A stretch of 64,000 nucleotides of DNA from Globodera rostochiensis (lineage: Eukaryota; Nematoda; Chromadorea; Rhabditida; Heteroderidae), in the NCBI GenBank assembly GCA_018350325.1, contig JAEVLN010000018.1, forward strand, positions 252,185 through 316,184. Direction: 5' to 3'. The position numbers and the translations under genes were made by a program. Below the pieces are notes generated by a model. It was not told the DNA's origin. It searched no databases and saw only the letters and a list, made by a program, of their open reading frames with translations. This document shows, piece after piece, positions 34,133 through 45,392 of this stretch. The first letter of the stretch is position 1. Every line of letters begins with the position of its first letter.

Positions 34133-34383
34133 AGAAAAATTTTTTTAAATAGGTTAATTTTGTTAAAAAAATTTTTCCGATTTCCGACTTCCGATTTCCG
34201 ACTTTTTTGGGTGTCGGAATTCCGATTTCCGAGTTCCGAAAAATTTTGACACCCCGGAATTCCGATTTCCGAAAAATTTTGAGACCCCGGAGTTCCGATT
34301 TCCGAAATTTTTTGAGGCCGTCGGCGCCCATCCCTGATACATACCCTAAAAAATATAACTTTCTTAAACAAAAATGGAGTGCG

Positions 34384-34440
34384 TTAGGCTTAGGCCTAAG
34401 CCACCCTGGTTGGGGTTCGTTAGGCTTAGGCCTAAGCTAA
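34384..34440. repeat. TTAGGC-word palindrome
   Basis: TTAGGCTTAGGCCTAAGCC occurs twice, 33 bp apart, inside the MULE-like element and just right of the nested insertion. Confidence 0.65.
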
Positions 34441-34992
34441 TGAACCCCTTATTCGGTGGTGTTACTTAAAAAAGTCGGTTTTTCCTTAATATTTACCAAA
34501 AAATATTTCAATTCGGGTCCGGGGTTAGGAATTGGTTGGAAAGGAGGTTAGATTCGGATTCAACGGCCTCTTAAACCCCTATAAACACTTTGTAAAAACC
34601 GATAACAAATAGAAAAAATTTTTCAAAAATCATAGATGTTGAAATTATAGATTAGATGATGTCAAATGATAAATCTGATGTCATATTCGTGATCAGCGGC
34701 CTCGATAACTCTGGAGTACTTCTCAGAATTACATTAAACTGATTTTTTTTAAAATTTGGTACCGATATAAGACACCATTACCATTTTTTTTTGTTTAAGA
34801 AAGTTATATTTTTAAAGATATGTTGGTTGACTTTTAATTTTAGAAGATTTAATTTTAAAAAAATTTCCTTCTAACCAGACTCAAATGGCCAGACTCAAGT
34901 GGCCACCAGACTCAAATGCAGACTCAAGTGGCCAGACTTAAGTGGCCCAGACTCAAATGGCCAGACTCAATCGGGCCGCTCCCTTAAATTTT

Positions 34993-36195
34993 GGCTTTCC
35001 ATGATGGGCTCGTTTTGACACTTTTTATTTCAGAAACAAATCAAATAACTCTGCGCCTTTACCTTCGATCTCTAACGCGTGGAAGATGCATTAAATATTA
35101 ACATTGAGTGTATAAAATTGTAATCCCTGGCTCGAGACCAAACGAGACCGCGACTAATTATCCCGGACTCGAGACCAAGCGAGACCGAGTTTTAAGTCTG
35201 AGACAACAAGACTTTTTACAAAACCCCCTAAAGATGGCGTTTTGGTGAGAATTTAAAATTCTGAACTTGAAGATTTAGAATACGTAATGCCAAGTCAAAT
35301 AATCCCTAATTTAATATCTAGAGACGAGATTTATATTGACCAAAAACCCCAAAATATTGACCAAAACCCCAAAAAAGTGCCAAAATATTGGTTTAAAAAT
35401 GTGCAAAAACTGACCAAATCCGGTCAAATTTGCGTAAAAACCTTCAAAAAATTCGTCATTTTTTTAAATTTTTTTCTCAGAATAAAAAATTTACTATTTT
35501 TCACATGTTTTGGAAAATTTTATATAAAATATCAAATAAAAAATTTTTATGGAAAATTTCGATATTTGGGGATAAATTTTAGTCAAAGAAAGTCATTTTT
35601 TAGGGGTGCATTTTTGGTTTGAAAATTTTTTTGATTTTTAGGATCAAATTTTGTCGTTTTTATTGCATTTTTTTGAAGAAATTTTTATGAAAAAGTGCCT
35701 GAAATATTGAATTTTTTCAAAAATTTTCGTATAAATGCCCAAAATATTGATTTATTATGAAAAATTGCCGAAATGTTGATTTATTCTCAAAAAAGCCAGA
35801 ATATTGATTTATATTGACTAAAAAGTCGCTCTAATTGTAAATTTTTTCAAAATGAATGCTATTTCCGGGCTTCGCTCATGATTCCCTGTAACTCAGTGGT
35901 TAAATTATACGTTTAGCTTATTTATCGGAAATTCAACTCGACCATTTAAAAAACGGAACAATGAAACCCGATTAAAAGACAAAGAGGACAAAATGCCTTA
36001 CGGGCAAACGTCAAAGAGTTAAGCCTCGACGGCCGGCTCATTCTAGGGCAATTTCCCTTGCAATGTCCTGGGCCTTCATGTTGCCTGACTCGCACCCATG
36101 GATTTTTTGAGCGTAAGGGTACGGATTCCGGAAAATTTATGCGTCCTGTACATTGCTGAACGAACCCAAAATGGCATAACTAATATTTTGTTGCA
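34993..36195. other. Non-genic; dispersed repeats
   Basis: 35127-35207 has GAGACCAAACGAGACC and AATTATCCCGG words, the same vocabulary as the satellite at 48415. 35330-35860 repeats AAAATATTGACC and AAAATGTGC words related to 2960-3180. 35880-35945 is a decayed tRNA-like sequence (GTAACTCAGTGG). No gene is visible. Confidence 0.4.
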
Positions 36196-37005
36196 GGCGA
36201 AAGCATCGCGTTTACAGCTCACAGTGCGTCAACGCCTAATGACAGAAGAGTTTGACGTATGCAACGCGGAATGCAAGGTGCAACTTCGACATCGAACTCG
36301 GTCCAGATTTTTGGCTTCTGACTGATAACGCCGAGCGGGAGGAAAATTGCTTCTACAATATGCGGTTTGTTTGCTGCCCGCCGCTTAAACACATGGGAAT
36401 ATCCACATCTAAGGCGTCAGTTGGCGGAGACGAATTTGCCGTGGCGACTTCCTGACACCTTAGTCGAAATGTTCGGCGCTTAAACGGCGCCCGCTGGGCT
36501 CGAACTGCTACGTAAAACTGCGCAGTCAAGAAACGTCGCCGATGCTTAACAAGTATCGTGAACGCAAACAAAAAGAGAAGCGAACACAAACTTCCCGAGA
36601 GATATACGCTCTGCTTAAACAATTCTCGACACTCGACCAGCTGCAAAAACAGGCCGTGCTCAACGAGTTCAACGAATATGGGCTATCAGCTATACAAGTT
36701 AAATCAATGTTCATAGGCAAAAAAAAATTTAAAAAAGAAGTTAAAAAATATCCCTATCATTTTGTTGAAAAAGTTGGTCAAAAATTGCTCTAAAATCTTG
36801 TGCAAAAATCTGTTGGAAGGGCTAAAAATGCGAGAATACAATCCCGATATATCCTTAAATAGTTTAGATATCGACAAAAAGTCGGCTCCAAGTAAAAGGA
36901 AGGCTGCTGCCGTAGACTGCATTTCTCAGCGATTGGAGCCTTTGTTCCACATTGTAACGGCAATGAACAGCGCCGTCGATCATGTGGCGCAAAAGGTGCA
37001 GACGT
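36196..37005 (+). pseudogene. Diverged UPF1-like helicase fragment, plus strand
   Basis: The pieces VRQRLMTEEFDVCNAE (36223), STLDQLQKQAVLNEFNEYGL then SAIQ ending at a GT donor (36700), and EPLFHIVTAMNSAVDHVAQK (about 36937-36996) align with RERIMTEELDICN, TQLDTHQQGAVLNAFNANGL then SAVQ|gt, and APLFLVVTATNSAADHVA of the minus-strand copies. These correspond to an N-terminal segment, the Q motif and motif Ia of SF1 helicases. Stops and frame changes interrupt it, and the Walker A exon between is not recognisable (36760-36830). Its last 160 bp (36847-37005) belong to the tandem unit and recur at 42029-42187. Confidence 0.6.
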
Positions 37006-37747
37006 GAATTGGAAACAGCAGTTTGTTTATTATTTTTTCCTGAAAAATTAGCTCTGTTGCCAGCCTAAACCAAACCTAAGCCTGTGGACAAGTTGCTGAT
37101 CGCTAAGCCATTCGCTAGCAATGCATGAAGCCTCAACCCCTTTTGGAATGACAAAGGATTTGTTGTCCAGTTGGCAGATATCGCCAATGGAGACAATACG
37201 TCCCGATTCAGTGTATCTGATTTTCGGCACAGTACCCTCTTGCAGCTTCGACTTTACTTCAGCCACCCCAACAGTCATCATCGCTGGCATCTTCTTGCAA
37301 ATCTTTGGCCACACAGGCGGTTGAGGGCTTAAACACAGACATCGAGTGCACTTGGCGCTGGTGTCGAACTTCTCTGCATTTGTTCAGCAATTCAGATCGG
37401 GTTGTGTTCATATCAAAGCGGCAGCAAACACCAAAGAACTCAAACAGGTTTGGCCATTGAAGCTTCCTACAAAAGGATGAGATATGTTTGCTCTTTGTAT
37501 ATCGAGGACAGCATGTATGTTCTCCTCTCATTGATAAGCAACTTTCTTTTTTTGCAAGTACTTCCCCCCCCCCTCCTCCCGCACCAATTCTGCTCCTTAC
37601 CTCAAAATGGGGCACACACGCGAAAGATACTTGAACGCTTTTGCATGACCCATAGTCATTACAATGCAACTGATTTTCTAAATGAGTTATTATTCTGGAG
37701 TACACCCACTGAGGTTTACTTGCGGGTCGAATTTTCTCCCTTGGTCT

Positions 37748-38131
37748 TTATTTGAACAGCTGAACAATTCTTGCGGTACAGCACTTGTCGGAACCAACTT
37801 TGAGTACTTCCGCATCAGCACAACATTGCCAAGCCTCAAGCGTTTCCCTTGGTCTAAATCGAACATCGATAAATTGAAATATGCAGTGCGAGCTACAGTT
37901 TTGGTGAGGCGCCTTCGCCATGTCTTTTGCCAGTTTTTTGATTGCCAGTGCAACATGATCAGCCGCGCTGTTTGTAGCAGTGACGACAAGAAACAAAGGA
38001 GCAGCACGGGCGGTATATAGACGCTCCATTCTCGCATTCAATGAGTCGTCCTGACAAGTAATATCATACGCAGCTGTGCCAAGGATAACGATGTGCGCGA
38101 TTATGTTTGTTTTTCCAGTGCCGGGTGGACC
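37748..38131 (-). pseudogene. UPF1-type SF1 helicase, copy A (Q-motif exon deleted)
   Basis: After the acceptor TTGTTTAG the exon opens with GPPGTGKTNIIAHIVILG (Walker A, motif I). It continues to APLFLVVTATNSAADHVA (motif Ia) and stops at TAA 37748-37750. UPF1-like helicases use ATP to unwind RNA or DNA. Motifs II to VI are not seen downstream; the minus-strand frames at 37048-37705 show no DEAx box. In this copy the upstream exon has lost 258 bp, including the Q motif and its donor, so it runs NSFVMANSISEPG... to a stop (38101-38367). Copy A therefore cannot encode an ATP-binding helicase. A diverged partner lies on the plus strand at 36196-37005. Confidence 0.75.
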
Positions 38132-38812
38132 CTAAACAAGAAAATGTTGTGTAATAAGGTTGTTCCAGGTTCACTAATGGAATTGGCCATAACGAAACTA
38201 TTTCTCTGCGCAATGTACTTTTGGTCCGCGGCAGTCGATTTCCGCGCGTTTTCACTAGGCCACACGAGCGGTTGCATTTGACCTGATAACATCTCCACAA
38301 CAGTGTTCGGCAGCTTCCAAGGCAAGTCCGCTGTTTTGTAACTTTTGCTAAAATAAAAACACAGCAAATAAACGTGATCTCAAATGGTTATGTTTACACC
38401 CATATGCCATCATAGCTGATCAGTAAACTAACTATAAGTAGAAAGATAACCCAGTAACATAAAAGTTAGTTACCGGTCATGTTCGTCTAGAAGCCTGAAG
38501 TGTTCTCCCGATGGAGATCGTAATTGCACTTAGCCGCCATCAGAAGCTCAATAGCAACGTTGCAAATATCTAATTCTTCAGTCATGATGCGTTCGCGCAA
38601 ATTGAATGAAAATTCTGCTGCTGCTGTTCCGCCGCTCTAAGCACGCAACTCCCATTACACAATTAATTCCTAATACACTTACTTCGAAATGCATCTCCTC
38701 AAAGTTTAACTGTCGAAACCCATGACCATGGTTTGGCAGCGCAAAGTAGAAGCCGTTGCGAGTCACTATGGAAAGCAACCGCTCTAGTTCAGTGAACATA
38801 CCGCCCTCCAAA

Positions 38813-39313
38813 CAAATTTTGCCTAAAGGTCATGTCTTGCACATTAAGCGAGCGCGATACATAATAACACTCACAGTAATTCGTTGTGTCGTATTCCACA
38901 AGTGTAACCTTCGCAGCACCAGAGAAGCGTAATGGCTTCTCCAGGTTTTTGCTAAGGACGGTAGCCTCAATGGAAGTAGCGTGGCCCCAAGAAAGCATAT
39001 GCACTGAAAAGCATGACATACCATTCATGGACCAGACCAAAGGCGGAACGTACGCCTATCTTCGATTCATCATCATTTTTTTGATGCTGACTATTTTTCT
39101 ACGCCTCTCTCTTCTCTCGTCACAACTTACAAACGGTAGTCATGAAGCTTGACACGGCTTCTGGTCCATTGTAGGGCTGAGTCGGAACCGCAATATCTTC
39201 ATACAATTCCTGTTGTAGTCGCAGTTTGGCGTACCGGTCCTGCGGCGGACCCCCGGCCGAGTCTCCTGACGATGAGCTAGACACAGCAGCGGCAGCAGTA
39301 GCGGCATTTGATG
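38813..39313. repeat. Internal 0.5-kb duplication, first member (copy A)
   Basis: Matches 40427-40932 with about 97% identity by eye and the same orientation (offset 1614 bp). Its left edge falls inside coding sequence: MTFRQNL is followed here by FGGRYVH and a stop, and in the other member by SVGMESWADFKK. Copy B has the equivalents near 44255-44755 and 45868-46373. Confidence 0.75.
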
Positions 39314-39955
39314 AAGACGAAGAAGCTGATGGCACCGCTGTTGGACTTGCGTTTTGTGGGATAATCGCAACGCCCTCAAGCGCGTCCTCTTCACCAACCG
39401 TGTGCACTTTGTCAACTGAGCATTAGAATTGGATTTGATTTGACCAAATGTGATCAGATCATATAGCGATATCCTGGCCTACCCCCTCGTGCACGGATCT
39501 CATATACATATTTGTCGAAGCAAAGGAATCTAGATACGATACTGCTGTGTGCACCCCCCCCCCTCCCCCCCCCCCAACACGCTTTGTATCGTGGTAGACC
39601 TGTTGTCCGCAAAGCAGAATCAGTCGTTTCAGCCAAGTTATCGCTAGCTCCTTTACTGCCCATCATGTTCTCACTCAATTTTTTTGCAAGTTGTTTGTCC
39701 GAATGAGTGTGCAGTGGTATGTAGAAAGCAACACGCGCAGTATAAGGAGTTTGTTCCAAAAACTGTAATTATAAATATTACACATCGTTTACGTATGGTG
39801 TGAAAGGCATAGTTGCCTTGGGCAACGCATAATAGCTGCCTCAAGCAACACATATCTTTTAAGTAATAATATTGTACTACAACTACCACCCCCCCCCCCT
39901 ACAACAACACCTTGTCCAATGAAGATATTGGCCGATCAACCGCCGCGCGGCGCGT

Positions 39956-40654
39956 TTACCAATCACGCCACATATCATCCAACGCCGTAATATCATCCCT
40001 GTTTTCGTTGTCAAATGCGGGTAAAGAAGCATCCTTTTTTTGTCGCAGTTCAATGACCGGGATAGTGGAAGATGGTAAGACGTAAGTAGGCAATCGTTTG
40101 TTGAGTTTCCCAATATGCACCACTAATTCCGCAACACTGTCGGCATACCTATATAATTCCAAAAGTTTCTTTACAAAACGATCTGGTTGCCACACGCGCA
40201 CGCGCATGTGCCTACGCCACACCAACACTGACCGGCGCAGTGCGTTTTTGTCGAATTGTCCCATGCTTCTGTGCATCAGGGCAGTTGGTACCTGCACCGT
40301 CTCATCATTCGTGGAGGGCGTTGTCGCCATTTCCGACGGCCCCCCGAAGAGATGCGTGCGAATTGCCCTAACCTGCCCAAAACGAGCGCTTTTCTTGAAA
40401 TCAGCCCAAGACTCCATGCCAACGCTCAAATTTTGCCTAAAGGTCATGTCTTGCACATTAAGCGAGCGCGATACATAATAACACTCACAGTAATTCGTTG
40501 TGTCGTATTCCACAAGTGTAACCTTCGCAGCACCAGAGAAGCGTAATGACTTCTCGAGGTTTTTGCTAAGGACGGTAGCCTCAATGGAAGTAGCGTGGCC
40601 CCAAGAAAGCATATGCACTGAAAAGCATGACATACCATTCATGGACCAGACCAA
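39956..40654 (-). CDS. 232-codon ORF upstream of the helicase, copy A
   Basis: The frame opens MVWSMNGMSCFSVHMLSWGH and ends DDITALDDMWRDW with a stop at 39956-39958. It is hydrophilic, with a basic stretch (RRSVLVWRRHMRVRVWQPDR), and has no recognisable domain. A shorter relative of its first part, SIEATVLSKNLEKPLRFSGA, precedes the helicase exons at 38789-39040 and is followed by ELERLLSIVTRNGFYFALPN (38693-38811). This suggests that both are N-terminal parts of the same helicase protein, one displaced by the internal duplication. A Ser/Ala-rich segment (39120-39407) lies between them. Whether it is expressed is unknown. Confidence 0.45.
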   Translation of the reverse strand: MVWSMNGMSCFSVHMLSWGHATSIEATVLSKNLEKSLRFSGAAKVTLVEYDTTNYCECYYVSRSLNVQDMTFRQNLSVGMESWADFKKSARFGQVRAIRTHLFGGPSEMATTPSTNDETVQVPTALMHRSMGQFDKNALRRSVLVWRRHMRVRVWQPDRFVKKLLELYRYADSVAELVVHIGKLNKRLPTYVLPSSTIPVIELRQKKDASLPAFDNENRDDITALDDMWRDW

Positions 40655-40932
40655 AGGCGGAACGTACGCCTATCTTAGATTTCATCATCATATTTTTGAT
40701 GCCGACTATTTTTCTACGCCCTCTCTTTTCTCTCGACACCTTACTTACGTAGTCATGAAGCTTGACACGGGTTCTGGTCCATTGTAGGGCTGCGTCGGAA
40801 CCACAATATCTTCATACAATTCCTGTTGTAGTCGCAGTTTGGCGTACCGATCCTGCGGCGGACCCCCGGCGGAGCCTCCTGACGATGAGCTAAGCTAAAC
40901 ACAGCAGCGGCAGCAGTAGCGGCATTTGATGC
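40427..40932. repeat. Internal 0.5-kb duplication, second member (copy A)
   Basis: Direct copy of 38813-39313, diverging at GCATTTGATG, after which this member continues into non-coding DNA (CAATTATCACCGGAGTG) and the other into GAAGACGAAG. Confidence 0.75.
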
Positions 40933-42929
40933 AATTATCACCGGAGTGTAAACTGTAGACGTTTGATCAGAATAAGACAAATTTTAAAAATAATTGACAA
41001 TCTAAAATCAAACATATGTAATAAAGCATAAAGTTTTAAATCTAATATTTAAATCGAGAACTAACGAGAAAACTTTTTCGACTGAATAATGGGTGGATTG
41101 GGGTTAAATTTGTCGTATGTTAAACTGAAGGAAATGAAAGAGGGAAGGTAAATGGGGGGGGGGGGGGATCAACAAACTTTGAATATTTCTGTTTTAATTA
41201 TGTTGTAACATTCGCTCTGTGCGGACTCTGAGAATGGATCAGAGAGCGCTTCTTACCTATTTAATGATTCATCCCCTTCAACGTATAAAAATTTTTTTTC
41301 AATTTTTTATATATATTTTTCAAGAATTATCAATCAATCAGATCGATCAGATATTATGGTTATTTAAATTCTCTTCAAAAAACTTTTTTTGAATAACGAA
41401 TATTTTATGCCAGATTGTAAAAAAGAAGCAGACCTGTTAAAGACAACATGAAGTTGTCAATGTCGAAGAATTCAAAAACCATTAAACAAAGTGACGACAA
41501 ATTTCATTTTTGCATTTGTTCTCTGAATTATTGTCATTATATAAGCCTAAACTAGGGTAGGACGGGACCGGTACCGGGACGGGATTCCCGGTTTCAAAAA
41601 ACATGAATTCTTTCGTTACTTGCGTTTTCGTTGTAATTTTGTGCTTTTAAAGGTCGTCTTTGGCTTTCACTTTTTTTAAAATTAAAAAACCCAAATCAAA
41701 AATTTTTGGTACCATTTGAAAGCGTAGACGTATCTTTTTGTGTGGCCCGACCAATCAATTTACTTGCTTGCTTACTAATTGTGGGGAAAAAAGCAAAATA
41801 GTTTTAAAATAAACTGGAAAATAAACTAATTTAATGCAGCAAATTTAGGGATCCATTCTTATGCGACCATACTGAAAACTTCCCAGACATCCCGGTTTCA
41901 TTTTGTGGCAGATGATAAAATGAAGCAAATAATTATATTTTGAAAAAATAACACGTTAGAATCATTTATTAAATTCTTTTTCAGAATTTGGGGATGCCGA
42001 CACTTTGGGCGACCGAACCGAAATTGAAATATATCCTTAAATAGTTTAGATATCGACAAAAAGTCGGCTCCAAGTAAAAGGAAGGCTGCTGCCGTAGACT
42101 GCATTTCTCAGCGATTGGAGCCTTTGTTCCACATTGTAACGGCAATGAACAGCGCCGTCGATCATGTGGCGCAAAAGGTGCAGACGTGAATTGGAAACAG
42201 CAGTTTGTTTATTATTTTTTCCTGAAAAATTAGCTCTGTTGCCAGCCTAAACCAAACCTAAGCCTGTGGACAAGTTGCTGATCGCTAAGCCATTCGCTAG
42301 CAATGCATGAAGCCTCAACCCCTTTTGGAATGACAAAGGATTTGTTGTCCAGTTGGCAGATATCGCCAATGGAGACAATACGTCCCGATTCAGTGTATCT
42401 GATTTTCGGCACAGTACCCTCTTGCAGCTTCGACTTTACTTCAGCCACCCCAACAGTCATCATCGCTGGCATCTTCTTGCAAATCTTTGGCCACACAGGC
42501 GGTTGAGGGCTTAAACACAGACATCGAGTGCACTTGGCGCTGGTGTCGAACTTCTCTGCATTTGTTCAGCAATTCAGATCGGGTTGTGTTCATATCAAAG
42601 CGGCAGCAAACACCAAAGAACTCAAACAGGTTTGGCCATTGAAGCTTCCTACAAAAGGATGAGATATGTTTGCTCTTTGTATATCGAGGACAGCATGTAT
42701 GTTCTCCTCTCATTGATAAGCAACTTTCTTTTTTTGCAAGTACTTCCCCCCCCCCTCCTCCCGCACCAATTCTGCTCCTTACCTCAAAATGGGGCACACA
42801 CGCGAAAGATACTTGAACGCTTTTGCATGACCCATAGTCATTACAATGCAACTGATTTTCTAAATGAGTTATTATTCTGGAGTACACCCACTGAGGTTTA
42901 CTTGCGGGTCGAATTTTCTCCCTTGGTCT

Positions 42930-43789
42930 TTATTTGAACAGCTGAACAATTCTTGCGGTACAGCACTTGTCGGAACCAACTTTGAGTACTTCCGCATCAG
43001 CACAACATTGCCAAGCCTCAAGCGTTTCCCTTGGTCTAAATCGAACATCGATAAATTGAAATATGCAGTGCGAGCTACAGTTTTGGTGAGGCGCCTTCGC
43101 CATGTCTTTTGCCAGTTTTTTGATTGCCAGTGCAACATGATCAGCCGCGCTGTTTGTAGCAGTGACGACAAGAAACAAAGGAGCAGCACGGGCGGTATAT
43201 AGACGCTCCATTCTCGCATTCAATGAGTCGTCCTGACAAGTAATATCATACGCAGCTGTGCCAAGGATAACGATGTGCGCGATTATGTTTGTTTTTCCAG
43301 TGCCGGGTGGACCCTAAACAAGAAAATGTTGTGTAATAAGGTTGTTCCAGGTTCACTAATGGAATTGGCCATGCAACTGGGAAACGTGTGCTGTGCTTTC
43401 GACCGAGTAACACTTGTGTTAAACCAATGACCTGCACAGCCGAAAGTCCGTTCGCGTTGAATGCGTTGAGAACCGCCCCTTGCTGATGGGTGTCAAGTTG
43501 TGTGTGTGTGTTCAGCAAATGTTGGATCATATCAACATCGAATTTTTCAACACACAACGGGCCTGAGTCGCTATTGTTCTCACGCGCGCGATTTTCATTG
43601 AGCATCAATGAATTCTCAGGCGACCGCACTTTAACGAAACTATTTCTCTGCGCAATGTACTTTTGGTCCGCGGCAGTCGATTTCCGCGCGTTTTCACTAG
43701 GCCACACGAGCGGTTGCATTTGACCTGATAACATCTCCACAACAGTGTTCGGCAGCTTCCAAGGCAAGTCCGCTGTTTTGTAACTTTTG
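42930..43789 (-). CDS. UPF1-type SF1 helicase fragment, copy B (Q motif and Walker A intact)
   Basis: Two exons are legible. 43789-43432 begins after TTTTAG, reads SYKTADLPWKLPNTVVEMLS, and ends THTQLDTHQQGAVLNAFNAN followed by GLSAVQ at a GT donor. 43313-42930 begins GPPGTGKTNIIAHIV and includes VVTATNSAADHVA. Joined in phase 0 they give the classic Q motif (LDxxQ) followed by SAVQ-GPPGTGKT, as in UPF1, SEN1 and IGHMBP2 helicases. The intron is 118 bp. The frame stops at 42930, before motif II, so the protein is truncated unless a further exon is spliced in. Many such sequences occur in nematode genomes as part of repeats; whether this is a host gene or mobile cargo is unresolved. Confidence 0.7.
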
Positions 43790-45392
43790 CTAAAATAAAA
43801 ACACAGCAAATAAACGTGATCTCAAATGGTTATGTTTACACCCATATGCCATCATAGCTGATCAGTAAACTAACTATAAGTAGAAAGATAACCCAGTAAC
43901 ATAAAAGTTAGTTACCGGTCATGTTCGTCTAGAAGCCTGAAGTGTTCTCCCGATGGAGATCGTAATTGCACTTAGCCGCCATCAGAAGCTCAATAGCAAC
44001 GTTGCAAATATCTAATTCTTCAGTCATGATGCGTTCGCGCAAATTGAATGAAAATTCTGCTGCTGCTGTTCCGCCGCTCTAAGCACGCAACTCCCATTAC
44101 ACAATTAATTCCTAATACACTTACTTCGAAATGCATCTCCTCAAAGTTTAACTGTCGAAACCCATGACCATGGTTTGGCAGCGCAAAGTAGAAGCCGTTG
44201 CGAGTCACTATGGAAAGCAACCGCTCTAGTTCAGTGAACATACCGCCCTCCAAACAAATTTTGCCTAAAGGTCATGTCTTGCACATTAAGCGAGCGCGAT
44301 ACATAATAACACTCACAGTAATTCGTTGTGTCGTATTCCACAAGTGTAACCTTCGCAGCACCAGAGAAGCGTAATGGCTTCTCCAGGTTTTTGCTAAGGA
44401 CGGTAGCCTCAATGGAAGTAGCGTGGCCCCAAGAAAGCATATGCACTGAAAAGCATGACATACCATTCATGGACCAGACCAAAGGCGGAACGTACGCCTA
44501 TCTTCGATTCATCATCATTTTTTTGATGCTGACTATTTTTCTACGCCTCTCTCTTCTCTCGTCACAACTTACAAACGGTAGTCATGAAGCTTGACACGGC
44601 TTCTGGTCCATTGTAGGGCTGAGTCGGAACCGCAATATCTTCATACAATTCCTGTTGTAGTCGCAGTTTGGCGTACCGGTCCTGCGGCGGACCCCCGGCC
44701 GAGTCTCCTGACGATGAGCTAGACACAGCAGCGGCAGCAGTAGCGGCATTTGATGAAGACGAAGAAGCTGATGGCACCGCTGTTGGACTTGCGTTTTGTG
44801 GGATAATCGCAACGCCCTCAAGCGCGTCCTCTTCACCAACCGTGTGCACTTTGTCAACTGAGCATTAGAATTGGATTTGATTTGACCAAATGTGATCAGA
44901 TCATATAGCGATATCCTGGCCTACCCCCTCGTGCACGGATCTCATATACATATTTGTCGAAGCAAAGGAATCTAGATACGATACTGCTGTGTGCACCCCC
45001 CCCCCTCCCCCCCCCAACACGCTTTGTATCGTGGTAGACCTGTTGTCCGCAAAGCAGAATCAGTCGTTTCAGCCAAGTTATCGCTAGCTCCTTTACTGCC
45101 CATCATGTTCTCACTCAATTTTTTTGCAAGTTGTTTGTCCGAATGAGTGCAGTGGTATGTAGAAAGCAACACGCGCAGTATAAGGAGTTTGTTCCAAAAA
45201 CTGTAATTATAAATATTACACATCGTTTACGTATGGTGTGAAAGGCATAGTTGCCTTGGGCAACGCATAATAGCTGCCTCAAGCAACACATATCTTTTAA
45301 GTAATAATATTGTACTACAACTACCACCCCCCCCCCTACAACAACACCTTGTCCAATGAAGATATTGGCCGATCAACCGCCGCGCGGCGCGT

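Larger units (their letters stand above)
32450..34336. mobile_element. hAT-like element, 1887 bp, GGAATTCC words, nested
   Basis: The ends CAGGGATGGGCGGAATTCCG and CGGCGCCCATCCCTG are flanked by the perfect 8-bp duplication atacatac (32442-32449 and 34337-34344). Both ends carry arrays of TCCGATTTCCGACTTTTTT and GGAATTCCGAGTTCC words (32460-32600 and 34175-34315). GC hairpins sit inside each array in mirror orientation (TATC loops at left, GATA at right). The core holds a second inverted pair of tRNA-like arms around a 134-codon ORF. Confidence 0.85.
32296..34983. mobile_element. MULE-like element with GAGTCTGGCC words, carrying a nested hAT-like element
   Basis: Flanked by the perfect 9-bp repeat ttaaatttt (32287-32295 and 34984-34992). 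The left end holds the array TTGAGTCTGGCCAC/TTGAGTCTGGCCAT (32308-32410). The right end holds the reverse, CAGACTCAAATGGC (34876-34970). Just inside both arrays are GAAAATTAAATCT.TAAAAGTCAA and its complement. The core includes TTAGGC-word palindromes (34384-34440). Removing the 1.9-kb insertion at 32450-34336 leaves an element of about 0.8 kb without coding capacity. The start of this window has fragments of the same family. Confidence 0.75.
36847..42028. repeat. Tandem unit, copy A (5182 bp)
   Basis: Starts ATATATCCTTAAATAG and ends CGAACCGAAATTGAA. It is followed directly by copy B, which begins with the same start sequence. Apart from a 258-bp deletion and small simple-repeat indels (poly-C at 39556, TG at 39710, CCAA at 40218) I saw no difference between the copies. 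It contains the helicase pieces, an internal 0.5-kb duplication and 1.1 kb of non-coding DNA (40980-42028). Confidence 0.9.

Noticed and set aside
35880..35945. tRNA gene
   Set aside because: GTAACTCAGTGG resembles an A box, but the B box (GGAAATTCAACTC) is degenerate and the arms do not pair.
36098..36455. Two overlapping plus-strand ORFs as new genes
   Set aside because: Only short parts align with the helicase relatives and stops interrupt them, so they were folded into the pseudogene call.
41100..41170. Poly-G/poly-C runs (also 11271, 16259, 31142, 37566, 39556) as functional sites
   Set aside because: They differ in length between the tandem copies, as expected for slippage. No surrounding structure supports a function.
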